A DNA stretch of 64,000 nucleotides from Hahella sp. HN01 (GTDB lineage: Bacteria; Pseudomonadota; Gammaproteobacteria; Pseudomonadales; Oleiphilaceae), in the NCBI RefSeq assembly GCF_018986435.1, contig NZ_JAHMIN010000005.1, forward strand, positions 96,503-160,502, read 5' to 3'. The notes under the pieces are model-generated. The model did not search any database, had not been told where the DNA came from, and saw nothing but the letters and a program-made list of their open reading frames with translations. The stretch's first letter is position 1, and each line of letters opens with the position of its first letter. Shown here in pieces: positions 45,349 to 55,322 of this stretch. A program made the position numbers and the translations under genes.

Positions 45349-47148
45349 CTAGTGCGCCTGTGGGCGACCGAGGTATTTGAAGATAGTGGACTTCATCAGC
45401 TCCACGTCGATGGGCTTGAGGATGAACTCCTGAAACTTGAGGCCTAGCCGACTGGCTTCCTGGCTGCCGTTCACATTGGCGGTGACAGCGACGATGGGGA
45501 TGTCGGCGAGTTCCGGGTCTTCCTGAAAGCGGGAGCAGACATCCAGCCCGGAAGTAGTGGGCAGGTTGAGATCCAGCAGCACCAGTTGCGGACGATAAGT
45601 GCGCGCCATGGCGATACCTTGCTCGCCATTGTTGGTGGTCAGCAACTGGACGTTGCGTAGACTGGCGAACAGGCTCTCCATCAAGCGAATGTTGGAGTAG
45701 TTGTCTTCGATATAGAGCACCGTGGCTTTGGGCGCAGCCAGAATCTCCAAATCCGGCGGGCGCGGCGACACGGCTTTGACGGCGCTGCGGTCCTGGGCTT
45801 TGACCACATCAAGAATCGGGAATTTCACCCAGAACAGACTGCCTTGGCCTTCCTTGGATTTGAAGCCGATCTGACCGTTCATCAACAGCACCAACTGTTG
45901 GCTGAGGGCGAGTCCGATGCCGGTGCCTTCGATCGCCATATCCTGGGCCAGGCGCTCGAAGGGTTTGAATACCTTATGGTGATCTTTCTTGTGAATGCCG
46001 ATGCCGTTGTCCGCCACGCTCAGGCACAGCATGCCGCTGCGGCTTTCGTGCTCCAGCTCGACCTTCACCCAGCCGCCTTTGCGATTGTACTTGATGGCGT
46101 TGGTGAGGAAATTGGTCAGCACCTGAACCATGCGGGTGCGATCCACCTTGATCAGGTAATCCAGGCGCACTTCCGGCTCATAGACGCTGATGTTGTTCAT
46201 CATCGCCATGGAGCGAATCATGGATACGGACTCATTAACCAGAGACTGCACGGAGCAGGGCTCGATGCTGATGCTGAGCTGGCCGCTCTCGATCTTGGAC
46301 AGATCCATGATGTCGTTGATAAGAGAGAGCAGGTGCTCGCTGGCCTTGTAGATTTCGTCGATGTTCTGCATCTGTTCCCGGGACAGATTGCGGCTTTCCA
46401 TCTGCATGAGCTGGGCGAAGCCCATGACCGCATTCAGCGGCGTGCGCAGTTCGTGGCTCATGTTGGAGAGGAAACGGCTCTTGGCGTCGCTGTTGGCCTC
46501 CGCCCGACGGCGGTGGAAATCGGCTTCGACCTTGGCCTGTTTCGCCAGATACATCAGCCAGTACAGGGAAATGAAACCGATCAATACGGTTACCGCCAGC
46601 ACGGACAGCAGCACTTCCGCATAGAAGAAGATATTGGCCAGCTCGTCCCGCTTCGCCACTCGCAGCGTCACCTGCTCCTGGTGGGCGATCAGCGTCAGTT
46701 CATGGGCGATGCGGCGGGTTTCGTCGAGCTTGTCGATCAGTTCGGGGAGTATCGGGTCCGGGTCATTGACGGCGTTGTCGAATAAAGGCGACAGGGCTTC
46801 GATCTGATACGTGACGGAGGTCATCAGGGCCTGGGTTTTTGGCAGCAGGCTGATGGCCTCGCGAAACTCGCCTTTCTTGAACAGGTCGGTGCGGCTAAGC
46901 AGCACCGAGTAACGGATATCCAGATCTTCCGGCAGGTGATCGCCATGCTGCAGCGCATGGGCGATGATCAGCATATTCATCACTTCCACTTCGATCTGAT
47001 GAATAGACCAATACAAATCGTCCTTCGCGACTCGCACCTCCAACGCACCTTCGCGTAACGTGACTATGGTGGCGGTAACGGCGATGGCGAGTATGACTGT
47101 GGCGGCGGCTAATACAACACCGAGAATCGACCGAATTCGCTTTACCAA
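45349..47148 (-). CDS. Hybrid sensor histidine kinase with receiver domain
   Basis: A 599-residue inner-membrane sensor. TM helices lie at about 10-30 and 175-200, with a helical periplasmic domain between. The HisKA site is FLSNMSHELRTPLNAVMGF with His232. The HATPase_c domain carries an N box (FLTNAIKYNRKGG), VADNGIGIHKKDH and GTGIGLALSQQLV. A C-terminal receiver has its phospho-acceptor Asp near 524 in VLLDLNLPTTSG. It lies 34 bases downstream of a small periplasmic protein on the same strand, a likely sensory partner. The output regulator is not nearby. Confidence 0.93.
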   Translation of the reverse strand: MVKRIRSILGVVLAAATVILAIAVTATIVTLREGALEVRVAKDDLYWSIHQIEVEVMNMLIIAHALQHGDHLPEDLDIRYSVLLSRTDLFKKGEFREAISLLPKTQALMTSVTYQIEALSPLFDNAVNDPDPILPELIDKLDETRRIAHELTLIAHQEQVTLRVAKRDELANIFFYAEVLLSVLAVTVLIGFISLYWLMYLAKQAKVEADFHRRRAEANSDAKSRFLSNMSHELRTPLNAVMGFAQLMQMESRNLSREQMQNIDEIYKASEHLLSLINDIMDLSKIESGQLSISIEPCSVQSLVNESVSMIRSMAMMNNISVYEPEVRLDYLIKVDRTRMVQVLTNFLTNAIKYNRKGGWVKVELEHESRSGMLCLSVADNGIGIHKKDHHKVFKPFERLAQDMAIEGTGIGLALSQQLVLLMNGQIGFKSKEGQGSLFWVKFPILDVVKAQDRSAVKAVSPRPPDLEILAAPKATVLYIEDNYSNIRLMESLFASLRNVQLLTTNNGEQGIAMARTYRPQLVLLDLNLPTTSGLDVCSRFQEDPELADIPIVAVTANVNGSQEASRLGLKFQEFILKPIDVELMKSTIFKYLGRPQAH

Positions 47149-47182
47149 AAATATCTACTCTGAAAATGACGCGTTACGCGGG

Positions 47183-47689
47183 TTACTCGACTTTTATCTG
47201 AACAAGTTGCCATATGCAACGTTGAAAGAAAATTTCATTTTTGGTTTCGGGGACAAGGTCGAAGGGATAGATGACGAAAACCGGACCTTTTTCCCTGATG
47301 TTTAACGTTTCTCCATCTATACGCGTGGCCAGCACGACATCATAGGTTTGAAAATCCTGAATCGGGATGTTGGTGGCGTAGTCGTTCAGAGCGATGGCTT
47401 TGACTTTGCCGCCCTGCGCTCCCACCAGTTTCATCAGATCACGCGCCAGCGGGCCGGAAAATGTTTTCGGCGCATCAAACCAGGGCGTACTGGTCTTGAT
47501 GCTGTGCTGGGGCAGTTGATCGAGCATAGCCAGATCGAATTTCGCTACGTTCCTACCGTTAGTGTTGGCGATTTTACCGCTGACGGTAAGCGCGGCCCTT
47601 CCCTGTGGCGCATTGAGTCCCTCTGCGAGGGCGGGGGCGCAAATCAATCCCAGCCCGAATACTACCAAAATAAGACGCAGTGCTTTCAT
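47183..47689 (-). CDS. Exported protein with molybdopterin-oxidoreductase-like fold
   Basis: A 168-residue exported protein (signal peptide about 1-22, PALAEGL). The mature part matches the Oxidoreductase_molyb/SUOX-fold domain in outline: KFDLAMLDQLPQHSIKTSTPW, FSGPLARDLMKLVGAQGG, AIALNDYATNIPIQDF, GPVFVIYPFDL. It lacks an obvious molybdopterin-ligating Cys. Isolated domains of this kind occur beside signalling genes. As the promoter-proximal gene before the hybrid kinase it may be a periplasmic input or binding subunit. Confidence 0.78.
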   Translation of the reverse strand: MKALRLILVVFGLGLICAPALAEGLNAPQGRAALTVSGKIANTNGRNVAKFDLAMLDQLPQHSIKTSTPWFDAPKTFSGPLARDLMKLVGAQGGKVKAIALNDYATNIPIQDFQTYDVVLATRIDGETLNIREKGPVFVIYPFDLVPETKNEIFFQRCIWQLVQIKVE

Positions 47690-48057
47690 GACGCCCTCAA
47701 ATGACCATTTCCTTCATAAAAATAACCGACAAGCATGAGCTTTGAATGACGGACAGGCAAATTTTTTTCGGGCTTTGGACCTCGAATTCTCCCTGCGGAA
47801 ACGCCTCGGAAGCATGCTGCAGCCGTTCAAGGAACAGTTGTAATTAAATAATAATAGACGGATTCGCATTAAATGCTGAGTCAGTTTCTTATCCGGCCCC
47901 ATAAATTGACAGAAAAGCGGCCGTTTTCATAGTTCGCCTGCGTAAAAAGATTTTTCCGGCCAAACACACGCAACTCTATGAAATTAATACTTCTTTCACT
48001 CGCCATCTAGGATTGCCGGATAATTTGATCTAAAGTTGTCCAGTCAAAGGAGGACTT
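47690..48057. other. 368-base intergenic region
   Basis: It lies between the leftward SUOX-like gene and the rightward GST gene. It is A+T-rich, with no gene, repeat or strong hairpin that I can support. It should hold both divergent promoters; AGGAGG immediately before 48058 is the GST ribosome site. Confidence 0.5.
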
Positions 48058-48711
48058 ATGCAAACTGAACTTACTCTCGTTATTGGCAATAAGAATTACT
48101 CGTCGTGGTCTTTACGCGCGTGGCTGCCATTGAAGCGCAGCGGGCTGGCGTTTTCAGAGGTGTTTGTCCCCCTGATGACGCTGGGTTACAAAGAAAAACT
48201 GTTGGAATACTCCCCGGCTGGGAAAGTGCCGGCGCTGTTGATTGACAGCCGTCCGGTATGGGATTCGTTGGCCATCGCCGAATGGGTGGCGGAACAGAAG
48301 CCTGAATTCTGGCCCCGGGACTCTCTGGATCGGGCTTGGGCCCGCGCTGTGACTGCGGAAATGCACTCCGGTTTCTTCGGCGTGCGCGGCTCCATGCCGA
48401 TGAACTGTCGCGCAAGCGGCCGTCGGGTGGAATTGGATGAGGAGACCCGGGACGAAGTCGCGCGTATTTGCGAAATCTGGACCCAGTGTCGGGAAGCCTT
48501 CGCGGACCGCGGCCCCTGGTTGTTTGGAGAATGGAGTATCGCCGACGCCTTCTATGCGCCGGTGGCGTCCCGTTTCCGCACCTATGGCGTTGAAGTCAAC
48601 GCGGTTTGCGCAGGCTATATTGAAACGACCTGGAGCGATCCGTTAATGCAGGAGTGGCTGACCCATGCCCAGCAGGAAACGCAAGTCATCGAAAAAGGGG
48701 AGGCGGGATAA
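48058..48711 (+). CDS. Glutathione S-transferase family protein
   Basis: A 217-residue GST-fold protein. It opens LTLVIGNKNYSSWSLRAWLPLKRSGL, the signature of the bacterial GST group with NKNYSSWSLR, followed by YSPAGKVPALLI and DSLAIAEWVAE. The C-terminal helical domain has WLFGEWSIADAFYAPVASRF. It is cytoplasmic; the substrate is unknown. AGGAGG lies seven bases before the ATG. It is unrelated in detail to the GST at 24963. Confidence 0.93.
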   Translation: MQTELTLVIGNKNYSSWSLRAWLPLKRSGLAFSEVFVPLMTLGYKEKLLEYSPAGKVPALLIDSRPVWDSLAIAEWVAEQKPEFWPRDSLDRAWARAVTAEMHSGFFGVRGSMPMNCRASGRRVELDEETRDEVARICEIWTQCREAFADRGPWLFGEWSIADAFYAPVASRFRTYGVEVNAVCAGYIETTWSDPLMQEWLTHAQQETQVIEKGEAG

Positions 48712-48744
48712 CCCCCTCCTGTCTGCGGACGTAATCGAAATTTG

Positions 48745-51693
48745 ATGTCTTCGATGCGCACCTTTCTTTCCGTAGCGTGCGGCGCCAGCCGCCGCTGCGG
48801 CATTCCTGCTGCTGCCGTCTTATTGTCGCGATGGCGCTGGGCCCTGATGGGGCTTTTTGCGTTGTTGGCGATGCATCAACCTGCTCTCGCCCGCGATCCC
48901 TGCGACGCCATTTCCCTGTTGGAGCAACAATGGCGCGTGCGTCTGGCGGAGTCGCAACGGGATATGGCGTCTTTCGCCGCGTTGCGACGGGGCGAGGTGG
49001 AGCCTGGATTTCAACTGTCGCATTTAACGCCGGTGGCGCTGGATGATGATTCCGCCGTAGCGGATTACCTGCAAGTGCTGCGCTCTGACGGCTATCTGCC
49101 TATCCCACCGTCGGGGCTGGATCAGTGCGCGCGCCTGCTCAAACCGATGCAGGCGCTGCAGGGGGAGCTGACTGCTCAATTAACCCAACTGCGGGACGCG
49201 CGGCTGGCGTTGCTTACTCAACCCGCGGATATCCGATGGGCGTTGCAGCGTCTGCTGTTGAAGCTGGAGCGCCTGCAACCATTGACGGCGGAACTGGCGC
49301 AACGTCAGGCGGCGTCGCAAAACGTTGGGCCTGACGCAGCGGTAGCGAGCCCAACCCCGTCTTCGCCGGAGGCAGGTAAATCCGCAACCGACCCTGAAGC
49401 CCAGGCCGAAGCGGTGCGCCGCGCCGCCGCCGTAGAGCGTCTGGCGGCGATGAGTCAACGCACGCAGACGTTGCTGGCGGAATTGGCTGCGCATTTATAT
49501 ATAGACGCAGCGTCCGGGAGCCTGGACGACTTGTGGCCGCAGATCCTGGCGCTCAGCGGCAATCCCGTGCGGGAACTGGCGACGCGGCTGCCGGATTTGC
49601 AAGCGCGGCCCCAGGCGCTGGCTGAAGCCATAGAGGCTCTGCGGGTGCAGGCGACTTATCTGCGCAATCACCGCATTGCGGACGATGGCGTGAGAGCTGC
49701 GTTGCGCACCTGGCGTGAGCCGCAGCGGGAGTGGACCGGGTTGCGGCAGGAGTTGATCATGCTGCCGGAAATGACCCTGAATGCATTGGTCGGCCCGGTC
49801 GTGGAAGAATACAGACTGGCCCAAGAGCGCCACGAGCAAATAACGCTGTTGTCGCTGTGGTCGTTGCAGGTGATTTTGCTGGCTCTGGCCGCCTGGCTGA
49901 TGGCGCGGGCCGCAGCCTGGTCGACCCAGGCGCTGTCGCAGTTGCAGCGACGACTGTTGCGACTGCTGGGGCAGACCGCCGCCATGCGGCTGGTCAACGG
50001 ATTGTTCTGGGTGCTGAAGCCCAATGCACCCTGGCTGATGATCTGGTGGCTGTCCGTCACTCTCAGTAATCTGTCTCCTTCTCATTGGTATCTGTTTCAT
50101 CTGCTGCGCCCCTTGGGCGTGGCTTACGCGTTGTTCCGCGGCATCCGGGTCATGAGCGAGTGGCTGTTTTCCCGCATGTATGGACAAAGCGGCGTGTTCG
50201 TTACTCAGCAAACCGGCGAACTGTTGCGGGCGGAGGCGGGACGTCTGGCGGTCAGCGCCGTGGTGTGTTGGGCGTTGCGGGAAATGGCGTTAGCCACGGG
50301 AGGCGGATACGTCTATTTCATCGTACAGAGCGCTGTGATTCTGTATCTGTGGTGTCTGGCGGTGCTGTCGTTACGTCGTCATGGCGATGTCTGCCGTAAG
50401 TTCATTTGCCGGTTGAGTAAGGTGAACTCGCGGGAGTCCTGTTCGCTTCTACTGGACCGTGCCTGGATCATCCCCTGGTGGCCGCTGCTGTTCATTGTCG
50501 CGCAGGGTTGGGATTTGTTGCTGCGCTTGCACCAACTGCTGGGACAGTTCGACGCCTACCGCTCTCTCAGCGTGCGTATTCTGCGCCTGCATCTGGAAAC
50601 CGCCACCAGCGCGGAGACCGAGGGCGACGACGCGGAGGCGGATGAGTATCAGGCTCGTTCTTATCGTTATTGGATGCTGGACCGTCCTCGCGAGGAGCAG
50701 GCGGTTATTGCTCAGGACGCACTGCTGGCGACCTTGACCAAACCGGCCGCCGACTGGGCGGAAAAGCCGGGCGAGGACAATATGTTGTTGCTGGTGGGTG
50801 AGCACGGCAGCGGCAAGACGTCTCTGGTCAGCCAGTTTGAGAAACATTGGGACAAGACGCCAGTGCGTTTTCTCAGCGCGCCGCCGAAGCTGACTTCCGT
50901 GGAAGCGGTGACGGCCTTTCTCGCTGACTCTGCGGCCGCGGGCGCAGAGCGAAAGGAAGGGGACGCGCCGGCTGCGCAGAAAAAAGTCGTGATTGTCGAT
51001 CAGGCGGAAAACTTTTTACTGGCGCAAGTAGGGACGTTGGACGGCGTCAAAGTCTTCCTGCAGCATCTCAATGACGCTTCTCCAGACACATTCTGGATTG
51101 TCGTCATGCATGCGCCGACCTGGCGTTATCTCAGTCGGGTTTTCCAGCGTCATCATCAGTTCTCCACGATCATCGCCATGCCCAAGTGGAGTCCTACAGA
51201 CATTCGCAAACTGCTGTTGTCCCGTCATCATGCCTCACACCGACGCTTGCGTTACGATGAATTGTTGCTGTCGGCGCTGGCGGGAACGGAGTCTGCCTCT
51301 TTCAAAGCCGCTGACACCCGCGTCTTCAACCTGATGTGGGAGCTGAGCGCGGGCAATCCATTGACCGCGTTGCATCTGTGGCTGGAATCCGCCCGTTTCG
51401 ATCACCGCACGGTGGAGATCGGCATTCCCCAGCGTGTGGCGACCTCCGTGCTGAACGCTCTGCAGGACGATGAGTGCTTTATGCTGGCGGCGGTGATTCA
51501 GCATGAGAATCTCACCGCGCAGGAGATCGCCGCAGCTACCACGCTGCCGCTGGCGATGGTGCGGCAGACGCTGAAATCCGGCTGCGCGGCGGGTATTTTG
51601 TGGGGAGATGAAAAGGACAGATATCGCGTGCATGCGCTTTGGTATCCGGCTTTAACCACTTACCTGGGCAGGAAGAATATTCTGCATGGATAA
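48745..51693 (+). CDS. Large membrane protein with cytoplasmic AAA-type ATPase domain
   Basis: About 980 residues. A basic N-terminus and a hydrophobic helix (ALMGLFALLAMHQPALAR) look like a signal sequence. A predicted periplasmic helical, coiled-coil region runs to about 350, and roughly five to seven transmembrane segments lie between about 370 and 610. A P-loop ATPase domain follows, with Walker A GEHGSGKTS near 686 and Walker B VVIVDQAENFL near 748, then a winged-helix-like C-terminus. It overlaps the MscS gene by eight bases, so the two products are coupled. The periplasmic plus membrane layout recalls MscK/KefA N-terminal halves, but the ATPase module is unusual. Inferred role: an ATP-dependent regulator or partner of the channel. 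The start could also be ATG 48754. Confidence 0.7.
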   Translation: MSSMRTFLSVACGASRRCGIPAAAVLLSRWRWALMGLFALLAMHQPALARDPCDAISLLEQQWRVRLAESQRDMASFAALRRGEVEPGFQLSHLTPVALDDDSAVADYLQVLRSDGYLPIPPSGLDQCARLLKPMQALQGELTAQLTQLRDARLALLTQPADIRWALQRLLLKLERLQPLTAELAQRQAASQNVGPDAAVASPTPSSPEAGKSATDPEAQAEAVRRAAAVERLAAMSQRTQTLLAELAAHLYIDAASGSLDDLWPQILALSGNPVRELATRLPDLQARPQALAEAIEALRVQATYLRNHRIADDGVRAALRTWREPQREWTGLRQELIMLPEMTLNALVGPVVEEYRLAQERHEQITLLSLWSLQVILLALAAWLMARAAAWSTQALSQLQRRLLRLLGQTAAMRLVNGLFWVLKPNAPWLMIWWLSVTLSNLSPSHWYLFHLLRPLGVAYALFRGIRVMSEWLFSRMYGQSGVFVTQQTGELLRAEAGRLAVSAVVCWALREMALATGGGYVYFIVQSAVILYLWCLAVLSLRRHGDVCRKFICRLSKVNSRESCSLLLDRAWIIPWWPLLFIVAQGWDLLLRLHQLLGQFDAYRSLSVRILRLHLETATSAETEGDDAEADEYQARSYRYWMLDRPREEQAVIAQDALLATLTKPAADWAEKPGEDNMLLLVGEHGSGKTSLVSQFEKHWDKTPVRFLSAPPKLTSVEAVTAFLADSAAAGAERKEGDAPAAQKKVVIVDQAENFLLAQVGTLDGVKVFLQHLNDASPDTFWIVVMHAPTWRYLSRVFQRHHQFSTIIAMPKWSPTDIRKLLLSRHHASHRRLRYDELLLSALAGTESASFKAADTRVFNLMWELSAGNPLTALHLWLESARFDHRTVEIGIPQRVATSVLNALQDDECFMLAAVIQHENLTAQEIAAATTLPLAMVRQTLKSGCAAGILWGDEKDRYRVHALWYPALTTYLGRKNILHG

Positions 51694-52585
51694 CCAATCA
51701 GTCGAAAACCTGTTGCAACTGGGCGGGCTGTTCGAGCCCGGCAAAATCGCGCTGCTGGCCCTGGGTATTTTTATCCTTTGGGGCGTTAACCGGGCGGCCC
51801 GGCATCTGTCCGACAGCCTGATGGACAAGCTGCCCAGCCAGCGTTTCCTGACCTTGCAGGTGATCACCTTATTCAGCTTCATCTGGTACATCGGCGGAAC
51901 CTACTGGCTGCTGGTCACGGTGATCGAACCGCCGAAAGAGTTCCTGCTGGCTATAGGCGGCAGCGCCGTAGTGGCCATTGGCTTTGCGCTGAAGGACATC
52001 GCCGCGTCCATGATCGCCGGCATTATGTTGCTGTTTGACCGGCCTTTTCAGGTCGGGGACCGGGTGGCGTTCGGCGACGACTACGGTGAGATTGTCAGCA
52101 TTGGCCTGCGCTCCGTGCGTCTGCGCACGCTGGACGACAACATGGTGACGATTCCCAACTCCCGCTTTATCACGGAGACTGTCTCCAGCGGCAACACTGG
52201 CGCATTGGACATGATGGTGGTGACGGAGTTTTATCTGTCCCTTGATGCGGATCTGGAACTGGCGCAAAACCTGGTTTACGAAGTGCTGGCCACCAGCCGC
52301 TTCATTTTTCTGAAGAAGCCGATCAGTTGCGTTATGACGGAAGTGGCGCTGGCGGATCGTCTGGCGGTGCGCCTGACGGCCAAGGCTTATGTGTTGGACG
52401 TTCGCTTTGAGAAGGCGTTCCAAAGTGATGTGGTGATGCGGGTGGAGCGTCAGTTTCGCGCGCACCATATCGCCCGTCCGCAGCGGGACGGCGTGCGTGA
52501 AAGCGAAGCCGGGCGTAACGCCGTCACATCCGCGCCAATACCGAGTACGTCTTATCGACCGCCTGAGGCGCCCGTCGTAGACTAA
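51686..52585 (+). CDS. MscS-family mechanosensitive ion channel
   Basis: A 299-residue small-conductance channel. There are two or three N-terminal transmembrane helices. The pore helix and its follow-on contain LAIGGSAVVAIGFALKDIAASMIAGIMLLFDRPFQVGDRV, with the Gly/Ala pattern of TM3, then the beta domain FGDDYGEIVSIGLRSVRLRTLDDNMVTIPNS. It opens under membrane tension to release solutes. Its ATG lies inside the end of the upstream ATPase gene. Confidence 0.93.
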   Translation: MDNQSVENLLQLGGLFEPGKIALLALGIFILWGVNRAARHLSDSLMDKLPSQRFLTLQVITLFSFIWYIGGTYWLLVTVIEPPKEFLLAIGGSAVVAIGFALKDIAASMIAGIMLLFDRPFQVGDRVAFGDDYGEIVSIGLRSVRLRTLDDNMVTIPNSRFITETVSSGNTGALDMMVVTEFYLSLDADLELAQNLVYEVLATSRFIFLKKPISCVMTEVALADRLAVRLTAKAYVLDVRFEKAFQSDVVMRVERQFRAHHIARPQRDGVRESEAGRNAVTSAPIPSTSYRPPEAPVVD

Positions 52586-52810
52586 GCGCAATGGCCGCAA
52601 CGAGGCGACCAGCGTTAAGCTTTGTCACTGGCGGTGATAAAGAGGTTGGTGCGGAGCATAGCCCGGCGTGTTTCCAACCGCCGGTCAGGCTTGGCTGCGT
52701 GTCGGGCGCAAAGGTCCTCCTGGACGGCTGCCCCGCCTGTGCCTGGCGGTATGTGCGGGAAACGCCGCAATGCAGTTGCGGCGCGCCACATCAGTTACGG
52801 AAAACTGGGA

Positions 52811-53413
52811 TCAGCGTTTGAACCAACCTGAGATCTGATCCAGCCAACCTTTTTCGTTGGCGGCCTTCTCAGGCGAATCCTCTCGGTCCAAATGCATGGC
52901 GGTCGCTTCCGACAGACCCGGGGGAAGGTCATATTTCTCCTTGTAGGCGTCGATGCACATCAGCATCTTGCCATAAGCCTCCGAATCCTCGGTTATGCCC
53001 CGTAATTCGCAGATGCGTTTCACGGATAGCTCGAACGCTTTCTCAAAGCCATGCTTGTCCACCGATACCGATTTAAACAACGGCTTCCGCCCTGGAAGCT
53101 TCACCCGTAGTTTAAATTCCGTGGCGGGCTTGCGGCCCTCCCGATGCCGGGTTTGCAATTGCAACCCGAGGATGGTGCCATCCTCGTGGATCAATGTATC
53201 GCCTTTCAACATCATGAGCTGACGAACGGCGGACTGCCATTGTTCCAACCGCTGATCGATTTCCTTCGCCTCTTTCATCGCCCTTTTCATGGCTGATTTC
53301 GAGGCCCCTTCAACCCGCACGTAGCGTTGTTGCTCGCGCCCGTTGATGGCGCGGGTAATTCGCAGGTAGGTACGAGTGCTGTCGCTGCTGTCTTTGAAAA
53401 CGGTAATGCCCAT
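52811..53413 (-). CDS. Unknown cytoplasmic protein
   Basis: A 200-residue, highly charged protein with no signal peptide or membrane segment. The N-terminus (RTYLRITRAINGREQQRYVRVEG) looks like a three-stranded basic beta sheet, as in AP2 or arm-type DNA-binding modules of phage proteins. A helical segment rich in Lys/Glu follows (KSAMKRAMKEAKEIDQRLEQ), then LRVKLPGRKPLFKSVSVDKHG. No family is recognised and no partner is adjacent. The preceding stretch 52586-52810 shows nothing I can support. Confidence 0.6.
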   Translation of the reverse strand: MGITVFKDSSDSTRTYLRITRAINGREQQRYVRVEGASKSAMKRAMKEAKEIDQRLEQWQSAVRQLMMLKGDTLIHEDGTILGLQLQTRHREGRKPATEFKLRVKLPGRKPLFKSVSVDKHGFEKAFELSVKRICELRGITEDSEAYGKMLMCIDAYKEKYDLPPGLSEATAMHLDREDSPEKAANEKGWLDQISGWFKR

Positions 53414-53907
53414 ATCAATTCACTTTGCTTGAGGAATGAGGAGCTTTATCAAGCTGATTTCGTATAACGAATTCAGAATTGGATAGTTTTCGAAGAATTG
53501 AATATCAATACGCTAAAGCGGTGGTATTGGATCAACCTTGGCAACTATCTATCAGATAACGCTTCCCAGTCCATACAATCTCCCTAAAGATGTTGATACC
53601 AAACCGAGGGGCGCCACAAATGATACCGCTCCGATAAGTCCTTGTTCGGATCTTCATTCATAACGCACGATTACTGCTGGTGATCGGCGGCGCGGAATGC
53701 GCCTGACCCACTATAAGAGACGACTACAATAACGTCACACCTATCAATATAACCACACTCCGTGATTTTTCAAATAGGCTTCATGAGTACATATGTAAAT
53801 AATGTCTATTCGTTCGAAATCAAGCTAATTTTAGAAAGTTAAGGAAACTTTAATGCAAATAATTGGTCCTATATTCGCATGTAATTACAGGCCTGTAGGG
53901 GTGTTTC
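53414..53907. other. 494-base A+T-rich intergenic region
   Basis: No gene, strong hairpin or repeat is evident between the unknown leftward gene and the rightward symporter. The part 53720-53900 is markedly A+T-rich and should include the symporter promoter; AGGGG before 53908 is its ribosome site. Confidence 0.5.
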
Positions 53908-55311
53908 ATGGCTGCGACGTTTTTGCCAGCTTTCGTGGCGATAATCGCCATTTTCAGCATTTTTCTCTCTCCGCGCGCCAAAAGTGACGGCGCTTTCTTC
54001 AAAGGCCTCTCACCGGATGGCCGCCAACCCAGCTTAATAACGCTGATATTTTCACAGGTCACCACCTGGATTTTCGCCAGATCCCTGATGAATGCGGCGA
54101 TCCTGGGATATTACTATGGCCTGTGGGGCGCATTGGCCTACGCGGCCTATTACCTTTCTTTTCTGACTGGCGCGGCCATTATCGATAGTCTGCGATTTCG
54201 TCACGGTTGCGAGAGCGTTCAGGAATTTTTACGGTTGCGCTTCGGTGGCGCAGGCGCCTCTTGTTATAACCTGGTGATTGCAATTCGTTTAGTTAGCGAA
54301 GTATTCGCCAATTTATTGGTGATCGGCATTCTCTTCGGCTCCGACGGCAGTCATGCCTATGTGATCGCTATTCTCGGATTTTCCGCCATCACGCTTCTTT
54401 ATTCCGCGTTGGGCGGCCTGCATGCCTCTTTGCGCACGGATGTCTTTCAGATGGGCGTTTTTCTGGTTGTGCTCGCCGCACTGGTAGCGGTGGCGCTCAC
54501 TGCGGACGACTTCAGTTTCGCGACGCTGTTGTTCAAACCCTTCGTCATTGACGATCCTGGTCCTATCCTGCTGGCGGTGGCGCTGTTGCAGGTATGGAGT
54601 TATCCCATGCATGACCCGGTCATGATGGACCGCGGCTTTCTGGCGGACAGGCAAACTACGCGGAAGAGCTTTGTTCACGCCGCCTGGATCAGTAGTCTGT
54701 GCATTACGCTGTTTGGATGTCTGGGCGTGTTCGCCGGCGCGCAGGCGCTGCAGGGCGAAGACATGAACGCGGCGCTGACCCGGTTGCTGGGAGAAACGCC
54801 GATGCTGATATTCAGTGCCGCGCTGGTGGTGTCTGCGATGTCTACATTGGATTCCACACTGGCCAGCTCGGCGAAGCTGGCGGCGTTGGACATGGGGCTG
54901 TTGCGCCCAACGCTGGCTAACGGCCGCGTCGCGATGGCGTTGTTTATGGCGGCCGGTTTGCTGTGCGTCTTTTTTGGCAGCAAGGACCTGTTCGCCGCCG
55001 TGGCGGTGAGCGGAACCGCATCCATGTATCTGACTCCTGTAGTGTTTTTCTCTTTGTGGCGGGATTGGCGTGATGTGCCGCTATGGAGCTATTTAACCAG
55101 CTTCTGTGTGGCGGTGGGGGGCGCGGCGCTGTATTTCACGGAGTCGTCCAGTTACAGCAACCTGATTGAGCCGCTTTTCGGCGTTAGCCATAAATACAGC
55201 AAACTGTTGCTGATTTCTCTGGTCGTGATGGCGGTGGGATGCGCCGCTTTTTGGGTGGGGGCGCGCTTTCCGTTTCGTTCGTCCCGGACGCCGCAACCGG
55301 CGCTGGAGTGA
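53908..55311 (+). CDS. Sodium:solute symporter family (SSS) transporter
   Basis: A 467-residue inner-membrane protein with about thirteen hydrophobic segments. SSS-type signals are SQVTTWIFARSLMNAAILGYYYG near the start, the sodium-site region, and a central LLYSALGGLHASLRTDVFQMGVF (the GGxxAxxxTDxxQ motif of SSS proteins). The substrate is not predictable. The following metallophosphoesterase begins 11 bases after its stop and is likely co-transcribed. Confidence 0.9.
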   Translation: MAATFLPAFVAIIAIFSIFLSPRAKSDGAFFKGLSPDGRQPSLITLIFSQVTTWIFARSLMNAAILGYYYGLWGALAYAAYYLSFLTGAAIIDSLRFRHGCESVQEFLRLRFGGAGASCYNLVIAIRLVSEVFANLLVIGILFGSDGSHAYVIAILGFSAITLLYSALGGLHASLRTDVFQMGVFLVVLAALVAVALTADDFSFATLLFKPFVIDDPGPILLAVALLQVWSYPMHDPVMMDRGFLADRQTTRKSFVHAAWISSLCITLFGCLGVFAGAQALQGEDMNAALTRLLGETPMLIFSAALVVSAMSTLDSTLASSAKLAALDMGLLRPTLANGRVAMALFMAAGLLCVFFGSKDLFAAVAVSGTASMYLTPVVFFSLWRDWRDVPLWSYLTSFCVAVGGAALYFTESSSYSNLIEPLFGVSHKYSKLLLISLVVMAVGCAAFWVGARFPFRSSRTPQPALE

Positions 55312-55322
55312 AGGCGGCTCAC

